From contig JAQUYZ010000118.1 of the NCBI GenBank assembly GCA_028691625.1, positions 1 to 6,175 on the forward strand: a DNA stretch of 6,175 nt. The letters are read 5' to 3'. The stretch's first letter is position 1. Each line of letters opens with the position of its first letter. A program made the translations under genes and the position numbers. The DNA is from Eubacteriales bacterium (GTDB lineage Bacteria; Bacillota; Clostridia; Peptostreptococcales; Anaerovoracaceae). Under the pieces are notes generated by a model that was given only the letters and a program-made list of their open reading frames with translations, was not told where the DNA came from and did no database searches. This document shows, piece after piece, positions 1-6,078 of this stretch.

Positions 1-24
1 CGGAGAACGTCCATTATTATCAAG

Positions 25-41
25 TGCGCCCGGTGGGCGCA
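25..41 (-). terminator. possible rho-independent terminator of the methyltransferase gene
   Basis: A perfect 7-bp GC-rich stem (TGCGCCC/GGGCGCA) with a 3-nt loop lies 13 nt past the methyltransferase stop codon. The tract after it on the minus strand (CTTGATAATAATGG) has few consecutive Ts, so termination strength is uncertain. The position right after a stop codon is the main support. Confidence 0.45.
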
Positions 42-54
42 GTCTAATCGATTT

Positions 55-1212
55 TCAATCTATTGTCTGAAGATCACCCAGACGGTCGATGGTAGGATTG
101 ACATGCCAGTATTCCGAAAGACGCCGGTATTCCTCCCCCGCGGCAGTGCTTTTTCTTCCGGTTTTAACCGCCCGGAGCATAATGTTTTTTGAGGTGTGTT
201 CCAGGCTTGTAAACTCGATCATGGAAACGTCATAACCCTGCTCTTCCAGCTTTAAACCGCGCAGACCGTCAGTCAGGATGGAGCAGAACCGTTCCTTGAG
301 GATCCCATGCTTGAGGATCGGAGTGTGCAGCCCGTTTGAAATCTGGCTGAACAGTTCATGCTGGCAGCAGGGAACGGACAAGATCACCGAGGCGCCCCAT
401 CCCACAGCCTTGATCAAGGCGTAGTCCGTCGCTGTGTCGCAGGCATGCAGCGTAACGACCATATCGGCTGTTTCTTGCTCCGAATATTCCGCGATATCGC
501 CCTTCAGAAAGTGAAGTCCTTCATATTTCAGATCTTGTGCAACGCAATTGCAGAAATCAATGACATCTTCTTTTAAATCCAAGCCGATGATTTCGACATT
601 TTTTTTCTCTTTCCGTTTCAGATAGTGATAAAGGGCAAAGGTCAGATAGGCTTTTCCGCAGCCAAAATCCACAATGCGCAAAGGCGCTTTGTCCGGCAGA
701 GAATCCAGCACATCAGACACAATTTCCAGAAACCGGTTGATTTGCCTGAATTTTGCATAGTGCTTCTGGAAGACTTGTCCGTTTTGATCCATGACGCCAA
801 GACGGATCAGAAAGTCACAGGGAACATGGTCAGGAATGATATATTGTTTCTCTTGATTGTGACTGAGGCTCGGCATCTTTTTTGTCGGCGCCTTTTTCAT
901 GATCTTCGGTTTGCCCGGGTTGGAAGCAAGGATCTGATAATCCGCATCGGCGCTGAATAGATTGACCTGCTTGAAAATATCGGTGATCAATTCCATGCAA
1001 AGCTCCAGGCTTTGCTCTTTGCTTAGATTTTTATGGGTCACCTTGTTCTGGAAATGGTATTCCATTTGATAGCTCAGCGCTCCCTGCAGCAGCACCGGCC
1101 GTAAAACCACCTTGCTGTAAGGATTGGACTTTCGCCTGAGATCCCCAAGACTCAGTGTGATCAAGGTTTCATTTTCAAGGACATTCTTCAGTACATCAAT
1201 GATCTTTTCCAT
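55..1212 (-). CDS. class I SAM-dependent methyltransferase, Methyltransf_32-like (substrate unknown)
   Basis: A 385-residue protein, probably a cytoplasmic methyltransferase using S-adenosylmethionine. The Rossmann-type domain fills roughly residues 175-350. The glycine-rich SAM-binding motif I is VDFGCGKAYL (181-190), the acidic residue after strand 2 is in LDLKED (211-216), and LHACDTATD (255-263) followed by SVPCCQHEL (279-287) is the signature of the Methyltransf_32 family (relatives include eukaryotic GSTCD and METTL25/RRNAD1). The N-terminal 170 residues lack a recognisable fold; residues 100-112 are Lys/Pro-rich and look like a linker. There is no signal peptide or membrane segment. 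The ATG at 1212 has a GAGGA site five nt upstream (1218-1222), so the start is well supported. It lies 77 bp downstream of the amidase pair on the same strand and has its own candidate -10 element. The family resemblance is clear; the methyl acceptor (RNA or protein) cannot be read from the sequence. Confidence 0.88.
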   Translation of the reverse strand: MEKIIDVLKNVLENETLITLSLGDLRRKSNPYSKVVLRPVLLQGALSYQMEYHFQNKVTHKNLSKEQSLELCMELITDIFKQVNLFSADADYQILASNPGKPKIMKKAPTKKMPSLSHNQEKQYIIPDHVPCDFLIRLGVMDQNGQVFQKHYAKFRQINRFLEIVSDVLDSLPDKAPLRIVDFGCGKAYLTFALYHYLKRKEKKNVEIIGLDLKEDVIDFCNCVAQDLKYEGLHFLKGDIAEYSEQETADMVVTLHACDTATDYALIKAVGWGASVILSVPCCQHELFSQISNGLHTPILKHGILKERFCSILTDGLRGLKLEEQGYDVSMIEFTSLEHTSKNIMLRAVKTGRKSTAAGEEYRRLSEYWHVNPTIDRLGDLQTID

Positions 1213-1236
1213 AGGTTTCCTCTTTATACCAGCCGA

Positions 1237-1248
1237 AATCTGCAGATT
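1237..1248. repeat. 12-bp perfect palindrome in the methyltransferase leader
   Basis: The sequence AATCTGCAGATT is its own reverse complement, and a further CTGCAG hexamer follows at 1250-1255. It lies between the candidate -10 element and the ribosome binding site of the methyltransferase gene, a position where an operator could sit. No regulator is known from the window, and chance is possible for a palindrome this short. Confidence 0.3.
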
Positions 1249-1263
1249 GCTGCAGTCACTTTT

Positions 1264-1269
1264 AGTATA
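1264..1269 (-). promoter_or_regulatory. candidate -10 element for the methyltransferase gene
   Basis: Read on the minus strand the hexamer is TATACT, preceded by TGG, so it resembles an extended -10 (TGnTATAnT). No good -35 hexamer sits 16-18 bp upstream. Transcription would start about 45 nt before the methyltransferase ATG. Read-through from the amidase genes remains possible. Confidence 0.4.
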
Positions 1270-1276
1270 CCATAGG

Positions 1277-1298
1277 AGCCCGGAAATTACTACGGGCT
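1277..1298 (-). other. small hairpin spanning the stop codon of the downstream amidase gene
   Basis: A 6-bp stem, AGCCCG (1277-1282) with CGGGCT (1293-1298), encloses a 10-nt loop that contains the TAG stop of the amidase gene at 1290. No T-run follows on the minus strand, so it does not look like a standard terminator. It may only stabilise the 3' end of the amidase message or be fortuitous. Confidence 0.25.
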
Positions 1299-1844
1299 GC
1301 GTTTCGAACCGATAAAAGGAACGTCTAAAAATTGTGCAACAGACTGGGAAAGGCTTCTCCCGATATCACCAATATGGTCCCTGACCCACATGGCGTCCGT
1401 ATAGTTATCTTGATATGCGATTTCAACCAAAACGGCAGGTGCGCTGGTTCTTCTCAGTTCTGCCCGGATCGTGGTTGGGATTGTTGCTACAAGGCTCTGT
1501 TCCGGATAGATTTTTTTTAAATTGCCGGCTATGATTTCGGCAGCACTGCGGCCTCTTTCGCTGGTGGAATAGAAATATACGTCAGGACCCTGCAGTATTC
1601 CCCGCATGTTTTCCGGGGAGGCATTGGAATGCAGGGCCAGATGAAGGTCGTAATTTCCGGTGTTGGACTGCCAGATCACCTGGGTCAGGGACTTGCCGGG
1701 ATCATTTCTGCTAAAGGCGATGCCGCTGGACCGCAAATACGGAACCATGGCATCGGCAATCAGGTTCATATAGAATTCTTCAGTACCGCCGATGAGAAAG
1801 GGGCTGAATTCCTGAAGAGATGGACTTAAATAGATAGCAGGCAT
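1290..1844 (-). CDS. N-acetylmuramoyl-L-alanine amidase-like protein (Amidase_3), copy retaining the zinc-ligand His
   Basis: A 184-residue single-domain protein resembling Amidase_3 enzymes, zinc hydrolases that cut the bond between N-acetylmuramic acid and the peptide stem of peptidoglycan. Visible marks are YLSPS.QEF (5-13), EEFYMN (22-27, probable zinc-ligand Glu), LHLALHSNA (67-75, equivalent to the usual SIHAN zinc ligand, His72) and APAVLVEIAYQDN (135-147, catalytic Glu141 region). The first zinc His of the usual DPGHGG motif is absent; the N-terminus has a SPSLQEF block there. There is no signal peptide, membrane segment or cell-wall-binding repeat, so how it would reach the wall is unclear; a role inside the mother cell or forespore, or release by lysis, are guesses. 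The start at 1844 follows an AAGGAGGT site with 6-nt spacing (1851-1858). It is the second gene of a tandem pair, 32 bp after its paralogue. The family call is good; activity is inferred. Confidence 0.82.
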   Translation of the reverse strand: MPAIYLSPSLQEFSPFLIGGTEEFYMNLIADAMVPYLRSSGIAFSRNDPGKSLTQVIWQSNTGNYDLHLALHSNASPENMRGILQGPDVYFYSTSERGRSAAEIIAGNLKKIYPEQSLVATIPTTIRAELRRTSAPAVLVEIAYQDNYTDAMWVRDHIGDIGRSLSQSVAQFLDVPFIGSKRSP

Positions 1845-1876
1845 AAAAGTACCTCCTTCATGCTATTATGCTGAAT

Positions 1877-2458
1877 TCAAGAGGCAGGTGATTCCGGCAC
1901 AAAGATTTGCTGCTGCGGTTCCACAAAGGGAACCTGCAAAAATTCGGCAACGGATAAAGCCAGATTTCTGCCAATGGCTGCAATATTATTTTTAATCCAG
2001 AAAGAATCCTCCGGATTGTCGTGATACCCAAGCTCCACCAATACTGCAGGTGCGTTTGTCAACCTTAATTCGATCATAGCAACATTCGGCACGAATTGTA
2101 CCAGCTCAGGAACAGGGTAAATATCTTTCAAATTTTGATAGATAAGGTATGCGGCCCTTTCTCCGCCGACGGGACTGACGGCGAAGTGGTATACATCAAT
2201 GCCTCGTAAGGGGGCATCCAGTCCGTCCGGTGTGTCTGTCGATTGAAGAGCCAGATGGAGGTTATACTGATTTGCGTTAGATTGTTCAATAATCTCCGGG
2301 ATGGAATCACCCGGATTGTTTCTCGCAAATTCAATACCGCTGGCTCGTAAGTAAGGGATCATGGCATCCACGATCAGGTTCATATAATATTCTTCATCGC
2401 CACCACCGATATATTGATTGAATTCCTGGGTGGAAGGACTTAAATAAACACTGGGCAT
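1877..2458 (-). CDS. N-acetylmuramoyl-L-alanine amidase-like paralogue with a substituted zinc-ligand position
   Basis: A 193-residue paralogue of the protein encoded at 1290-1844: manual alignment gives 47 identities in the first 77 residues with no gap. It keeps the family landmarks YLSPSTQEF (5-13), EEYYMN (22-27) and APAVLVELGYHDN (136-148, Glu142), but the block that should read LALHSNA reads LALQSTD. The codon at 2243-2245 (minus CAA) therefore puts Gln72 where a zinc-binding His is expected, and the following Asn is also changed. Family knowledge says this His is needed for metal binding, so the protein may be inactive, weakly active, or a binding or regulatory partner of its neighbour. 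The frame is intact and a strong AAAGGAGGA site (2467-2475) precedes the ATG, so it is not an obvious pseudogene. The C-terminus is about nine residues longer than the other copy and Pro/Gln-rich. It has no signal peptide. It is first in the putative two-gene operon and divergent from typA. Confidence 0.8.
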   Translation of the reverse strand: MPSVYLSPSTQEFNQYIGGGDEEYYMNLIVDAMIPYLRASGIEFARNNPGDSIPEIIEQSNANQYNLHLALQSTDTPDGLDAPLRGIDVYHFAVSPVGGERAAYLIYQNLKDIYPVPELVQFVPNVAMIELRLTNAPAVLVELGYHDNPEDSFWIKNNIAAIGRNLALSVAEFLQVPFVEPQQQIFVPESPAS

Positions 2459-2521
2459 CTAAAAATTCCTCCTTTATGTATCTCATTTCATAAAATCTCA
2501 GACCAGGACGTTTCCGTCACA

Positions 2522-2532
2522 ATCATAGTATG
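2522..2532 (-). promoter_or_regulatory. candidate promoter -10 region for the amidase pair
   Basis: On the minus strand the sequence CATACTATGAT contains TATGAT, a fair vegetative -10, but 17 bp upstream there is no TTGACA-like hexamer, only a run of nine Ts. The same bases also resemble sporulation-type -10 sequences: CATACTAT is one base off the CATACAAT used by SigE-type promoters, and an AC dinucleotide lies 16 nt before CATA as in SigK-type promoters. Which sigma factor applies, if any, is undecided. The leader would be about 57 nt. Confidence 0.35.
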
Positions 2533-2585
2533 CAAAAAAAAATTACTGGTGAATGAAATGTCCTGTATGCATAATTCCGGTTATC

Positions 2586-2594
2586 TGGTATAAT
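2586..2594 (+). promoter_or_regulatory. extended -10 promoter of typA
   Basis: TGGTATAAT is a perfect TGnTATAAT extended -10 element. The -35 region is weak (about TATGCA at 17-bp spacing), which extended -10 promoters tolerate. Transcription would begin near 2601, giving a leader of only about 28 nt before the ATG at 2629. Confidence 0.65.
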
Positions 2595-2618
2595 AGTAAG
2601 GTTGAAAACACAGAAAGC

Positions 2619-2622
2619 AGGA
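2619..2622 (+). promoter_or_regulatory. ribosome binding site fixing the typA start at 2629
   Basis: AGGA lies 6 nt before the ATG at 2629. The in-frame TTG at 2602 would extend the protein by nine residues but falls at the predicted transcription start and has no upstream Shine-Dalgarno site, so 2629 is preferred. Confidence 0.6.
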
Positions 2623-2628
2623 AATTTG

Positions 2629-4440
2629 ATGAATGAAAAACAAAAAATAATAAATATTGCTGTGATTGCCCATGTTGACGCGGGGAAATCAACTTTGGTG
2701 GATGCGTTTTTATCCCAGAGCGGAGTATTCCGGGAGAATGAAGAGGTTGTAGACTGCATCATGGACAGCAATGATATCGAAAGAGAACGCGGAATTACGA
2801 TTTATTCCAAAAACTGTTCAATCATGCATAATGACGTTAAAATAAATATCGTGGATACCCCGGGACATGCGGACTTTTCCTCAGAGGTGGAGCGTATCAT
2901 CAAGACGGTCGATACAGTGATATTGCTAGTGGACTCCAGCGAAGGCCCGATGCCGCAGACGAGATTCGTGCTGCAAAAATCCCTTGAGATGGGCTTGAAC
3001 CCGATCCTCCTTATCAATAAAATCGATAAGAAGGATCAGAGGGCTATGGAGGTCGTGGACATGGTGTACGAGCTCTTCATGGAGCTTGATGCCAACAATG
3101 AGCAGCTGGATTTCCCGATCCTTTACGGTGTGGCAAAGCACGGAATTGCAAAAACAGAAATGGATGACGACAGTGATGACATCACTCCTCTGTTTGATAC
3201 CATCATTCAGCACGTGGATCCGTATCCGGACTATAATGACGAACCGCTGCAGATGCAGGTTTCCACTCTGGCTTATGATGATTATATCGGCAGACTGGGG
3301 ATCGGCAGAGTCTATAAAGGAACCATCCGGACCGGCCAGACCGTATCTGTCTGCAAGGAAGACGGAAGTGTGGTGCAACGGAAAATCAACCAGGTATTCG
3401 TGTATAAAGGGTTGAAGAGAACCCCTGTGGAAGGTGCAGAATCGGGAGATATTGTTGTTCTTGCCGGAATCGCGGATATTACCATCGGTGAGACCATCTG
3501 CGATGATAAAAATCCGCTTCCCCTGGAAATGATCCATATCGAAGAGCCTACCTTGTCCATGAATTTTATGGTGAACAAGTCGCCATTCGCAGGAAAGGCG
3601 GGAAAATATGTGACATCAAGGCATATAAAGGAACGGCTGGAGAAGGAATTGGAGGTCAATGTCGGCCTTTTGGTTGAGCCCCTTGAAACGACGGACGGCT
3701 TCAAGGTATCCGGAAGGGGAGAACTGCATCTTTCCATCCTGCTGGAAAATATGCGCAGGGAAGGATATGAAGTTGCGGTATCAAAGCCTGAGGTCATCAT
3801 GCACCGCAATGAAAAGGGAAAGCTGCTGGAACCGATTGAAAAAGTAGTTATTTCCGTGCCCGATGAATACTCGGGATCCGTCATCTCGAAGCTGAATATC
3901 CGAAAAGGGATCATGACCGGCATGTCGGGGAAGGATGGATATTCCAAGCTGGAGTATCTTGTTCCTACACGGGGATTGCTTGGATATCGGACGGAGTTTA
4001 TCAACGATACGAGAGGGGAAGGCACTCTGGTCAGAAGATTCGAATGCTTTGAGCCGCATAAGGGAGAGATCCCCCAAAGGACAAACGGCGCCGTTATTGC
4101 ACAGGAGGAAGGCGTTGCAACGCCCTATGCGCTGTTCAATATCAGTGAACGGGCCACTCTGTTCCTCGAACCCGGCACCAGAGTTTATGAGGGGATGATC
4201 GTCGGAATGAACAGCAGGAATGAGGATATGGTCGTCAACGCCTGTAAGGCGAAGAAGACGACAAATATGAGAGCAGCGGGCAGCGATGAAGCCATTAAGC
4301 TTTCTCCCGCACGAATTTTCACGCTGGAGGAGGCCCTGGAGTTTATCAACGACGATGAGCTGGTGGAGATTGTGCCCAACGATATCAGACTGAGAAAGAA
4401 ATACCTGAAGGAACTGGAACGCAGAAGAAGCGGCAGGTAA
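2629..4440 (+). CDS. typA: ribosome-associated translational GTPase TypA/BipA
   Basis: A complete 603-residue member of the translational GTPase superfamily that binds ribosomes; in other bacteria TypA/BipA supports 50S subunit assembly and growth in cold or stress. The GTPase domain shows G1 AHVDAGKST (14-22), the switch I RERGITI segment (52-58), G3 DTPGH (76-80) and G4 NKID (130-133). A beta-barrel domain II follows (about 205-300), then an EF-G-like domain III with GRGELHLS (362-369), a domain V-like part with VPTRGLLGYRTEF (445-457), and the TypA-specific C-terminal region with KKTTNMRAAGSDEA (542-555). Length and domain order match TypA. Oddities: the P-loop is DAGKST rather than the DHGKTT of well-known TypA proteins, and the G5 region reads YGVAKHG (166-172) where SAL is usual. 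It has its own extended -10 promoter, is divergent from the amidase pair, and ends at a strong hairpin. The typA assignment is firm; the subfamily is open. Confidence 0.95.
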   Translation: MNEKQKIINIAVIAHVDAGKSTLVDAFLSQSGVFRENEEVVDCIMDSNDIERERGITIYSKNCSIMHNDVKINIVDTPGHADFSSEVERIIKTVDTVILLVDSSEGPMPQTRFVLQKSLEMGLNPILLINKIDKKDQRAMEVVDMVYELFMELDANNEQLDFPILYGVAKHGIAKTEMDDDSDDITPLFDTIIQHVDPYPDYNDEPLQMQVSTLAYDDYIGRLGIGRVYKGTIRTGQTVSVCKEDGSVVQRKINQVFVYKGLKRTPVEGAESGDIVVLAGIADITIGETICDDKNPLPLEMIHIEEPTLSMNFMVNKSPFAGKAGKYVTSRHIKERLEKELEVNVGLLVEPLETTDGFKVSGRGELHLSILLENMRREGYEVAVSKPEVIMHRNEKGKLLEPIEKVVISVPDEYSGSVISKLNIRKGIMTGMSGKDGYSKLEYLVPTRGLLGYRTEFINDTRGEGTLVRRFECFEPHKGEIPQRTNGAVIAQEEGVATPYALFNISERATLFLEPGTRVYEGMIVGMNSRNEDMVVNACKAKKTTNMRAAGSDEAIKLSPARIFTLEEALEFINDDELVEIVPNDIRLRKKYLKELERRRSGR

Positions 4441-4464
4441 GAGAATAACCATGCGCAGAAATTA

Positions 4465-4487
4465 AGGCAGCCCATTGTGGGCTGCCT
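4465..4487. terminator. bidirectional terminator between typA and the small helicase-linked gene
   Basis: A perfect 10-bp stem, AGGCAGCCCA with TGGGCTGCCT, and a 3-nt loop lie 24 nt past the typA stop and 27 nt past the stop of the convergent 63-residue gene. The following tracts are CTTGATG on plus and TAATTTCTG on minus. The Ts are modest in both directions, but stem strength and the convergent setting support shared termination. Confidence 0.75.
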
Positions 4488-4514
4488 CTTGATGTGCAGA
4501 CAGTAAAACAGATC

Positions 4515-4706
4515 TTATCTGTGGCTGCTGATTTGTTCCATGTATTCTTTCGTTTCCTCATCGGTGATCAATGAAACGGCAGCAGCTAATTCTATTTTTG
4601 ACTGGATATAACGATACGTTGCCTGATTTCTTTGCCTGGTTTCGTATTCCTTGATATCCGATTCAATATCTCTTTTGGCGTTTCTCTTAATATCCTCAAA
4701 TGCCAT
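4515..4706 (-). CDS. small protein of unknown function, translationally coupled to the DEAD-box helicase
   Basis: I do not recognise this 63-residue protein. It is rich in charged residues and looks mostly helical: residues 1-30 are strongly charged with Lys/Arg/Glu/Asp repeats, 31-48 are more hydrophobic (KIELAAAVSLIT at 37-48), and the tail is acidic then His/Arg-ended. There are no Cys residues, signal peptide or membrane segment. Evidence that it is real: the ATG follows AAGGAGA (4711-4717) at about 4-nt spacing, it overlaps the last 11 nt of the helicase gene in another frame in the way typical of coupled genes, and its stop lies just before a strong hairpin. Being the last gene of a two-gene unit suggests a job connected to the helicase or to ribosomes, but that is inference from position only. 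It could also be a species-group orphan. Confidence 0.72.
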   Translation of the reverse strand: MAFEDIKRNAKRDIESDIKEYETRQRNQATYRYIQSKIELAAAVSLITDEETKEYMEQISSHR

Positions 4707-5982
4707 CTATTCTCCTTGTTTGTCTGTTATTCCTGCGGGGTTTGCGGGATCTTGTCCTTTTATTCTTTTCAGATGCTTTCTGCACCGGAGCAGAAGCCAG
4801 ACTGCTGCTTTTGTATTTATCGATGATCCATTTCTCCGCATCTGCTCTGCACGCATGAATCTCCGTATCGGACGGTAATTCGGCTTCTTCGATCATAGCT
4901 CCGGTATGTTCTTCGATTTCATACAGACTCATGATATCGTCGCCGGTGACCATGGTGATGGCACGGCCGCCTTTGCCTGCTCTGCCGGTACGTCCGATCC
5001 GATGAATATAATTATCCTTTTCCAGAGGCACGTCATAGTTGATGACGAGAGATAAATCTTCAATATGGATTCCCCGGGCGGCAACATCGGTGGCCACCAG
5101 AATGTGAAAGTCACCCTGTTTGAACTGCTGCATGATGGTCAGTCGTTTTTTCTGGGGAATCTCTCCGTGAATCGCCTGGGAGGCATACCCCCTGGAAGCA
5201 AGAAAACTCTGAACGTGATCCACTGCATAGCGTGTATTGCAGAAGATCAGGCAGCTTTCCGGTCGTTCTGTCATCAGAATGCGGTGCAGTTGCGTACGCT
5301 TTTCATTCTTGTTCATGCGGCAATAGGTCTGATGGATCGTATCGACGGTCCGGGTTTGGGATTCGATTTCAACCGTTTGAGGACGCTTCATGTATCCCTG
5401 GCAGATATGCTGGATCTCAGTGGGGATGGTAGCGGAAAAGAGAAGCGTAACTCTGTTTTTCGGAATGGTTTTAATGATTTTAAACACCTGATCGATAAAA
5501 CCCATGTCCAGCATTCTATCTGCTTCATCCAATACAAGAAAACGGATTTTTTTTACCTTTAAAGTACCGTGTAGTATGTGATCAAAGACCCGGCCGGGTG
5601 TTCCGATGACGATAGAGGCACCCTTTTTGAGAGCCTGTATTTCAGTATTCATGCTATGCTGGCCATAGACGGCGATGGTGTTGTGGGGCAAATAAGCCGA
5701 CATCTGTTTCAGATCGTTGTCTATCTGCACTGCCAGTTCCCTTGTCGGTGTCAGAATCAAACCCTGAGGTTCCAATGCATCCGAGTCCGTCATCTGTAAC
5801 AGAGGTATTCCGAAGACAGCTGTTTTACCGCTGCCTGTTTTGGAAATAACGATCATATCCTCCTGATTGAGGATATGGGGAATCACCCTGCTCTGCACCT
5901 CTGTGGGTGTTTTAAAGCCCATTTCATCAATGGCCTGTAATATCTGAGGCAATATGCCTAAATCCTGAAAGTCTTTTTTCAT
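4696..5982 (-). CDS. DEAD-box ATP-dependent RNA helicase (CshA/RhlE-like)
   Basis: A 428-residue cytoplasmic RNA helicase that would unwind short RNA duplexes using ATP, in ribosome assembly, mRNA decay or cold adaptation. All core motifs are present in order: Q motif region with Phe5 and TEVQ (27-30), motif I SKTGSGKT (47-54), Ia PTRELA (79-84), Ib TPGR (128-131), II DEAD (152-155), III SAT (183-185), IV LIFCNT (245-250), V ATDVAARGI (297-305) and VI HRIGRTGRAG (327-336). After the two RecA-like domains (to about 370) there is a short linker and a strongly basic tail (405-424, mostly Lys/Arg/Asn), as in many DEAD-box proteins that bind RNA non-specifically. The tail is too short to hold the DbpA/CsdA RNA-binding domain, so CshA/RhlE-type is the better label. 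The start at 5982 has only a weak AAGGA 12 nt upstream. It leads a probable operon with the 63-residue gene. Confidence 0.93.
   Translation of the reverse strand: MKKDFQDLGILPQILQAIDEMGFKTPTEVQSRVIPHILNQEDMIVISKTGSGKTAVFGIPLLQMTDSDALEPQGLILTPTRELAVQIDNDLKQMSAYLPHNTIAVYGQHSMNTEIQALKKGASIVIGTPGRVFDHILHGTLKVKKIRFLVLDEADRMLDMGFIDQVFKIIKTIPKNRVTLLFSATIPTEIQHICQGYMKRPQTVEIESQTRTVDTIHQTYCRMNKNEKRTQLHRILMTERPESCLIFCNTRYAVDHVQSFLASRGYASQAIHGEIPQKKRLTIMQQFKQGDFHILVATDVAARGIHIEDLSLVINYDVPLEKDNYIHRIGRTGRAGKGGRAITMVTGDDIMSLYEIEEHTGAMIEEAELPSDTEIHACRADAEKWIIDKYKSSSLASAPVQKASEKNKRTRSRKPRRNNRQTRRIDGI
4711..4717 (-). promoter_or_regulatory. ribosome binding site of the 63-residue gene, inside the helicase coding region
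   Basis: AAGGAGA on the minus strand lies 4 nt before the ATG at 4706 and within the last codons of the helicase gene, so ribosomes finishing the helicase can restart on the small gene. It is the main support for that small gene's start. Confidence 0.65.
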
Positions 5983-6049
5983 TTGTTTATTTGTTCCTTA
6001 TAACTGTATGGAGTTCAACTAACGGATGGAAATTTTGTCGTTAATAATT

Positions 6050-6078
6050 ATTGTACCAAATCGCTAACGCGATGGCTA
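6050..6078 (-). promoter_or_regulatory. candidate promoter of the helicase operon
   Basis: On the minus strand TACAAT (plus 6050-6055), preceded by TGG, forms an extended -10. TAGCCA (plus 6073-6078) matches four of six bases of the -35 consensus at exactly 17-bp spacing. The start point would be near 6043, giving a leader of about 60 nt. A 5-bp inverted repeat ATCGC/GCGAT (6060-6073) fills most of the spacer and could serve as an operator. Confidence 0.5.

Noticed and set aside
358..960. Plus-strand open frames opposite the methyltransferase gene
   Set aside because: The minus-strand frame carries all recognisable methyltransferase motifs; the plus frames show low-complexity, unfamiliar sequence.
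1845..1876. Possible separate promoter or terminator between the two amidase genes
   Set aside because: The 32-bp gap holds a strong ribosome binding site but no hairpin or clear -10/-35 pair, so co-transcription is simpler.
1877..2458. Calling the upstream amidase copy a pseudogene
   Set aside because: The zinc-ligand His is lost but the frame is complete, other conserved blocks remain and translation signals are strong; substitution alone does not show decay.
2507..2518. GACG-GAAA-CGTC hairpin in the amidase leader (minus strand)
   Set aside because: A four-base-pair stem is too short to claim as a riboswitch or regulatory element, and no larger conserved leader fold was evident.
2602..2628. 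TTG start extending TypA by nine residues
   Set aside because: It falls at the predicted transcription start of the extended -10 promoter and lacks a ribosome binding site; the ATG at 2629 has AGGA at proper spacing, and TypA proteins begin shortly before the P-loop segment.
3312..4452. Long antisense open frames inside typA (3312-4025 and 3781-4452)
   Set aside because: They lie opposite a strongly conserved gene, their translations resemble no known family, and no convincing start signals were found; they are by-products of typA codon use.
5065..5562. A 165-codon plus-strand frame opposite the helicase gene
   Set aside because: The minus strand encodes helicase motifs III-VI without interruption here; the opposite frame has no recognisable domain.
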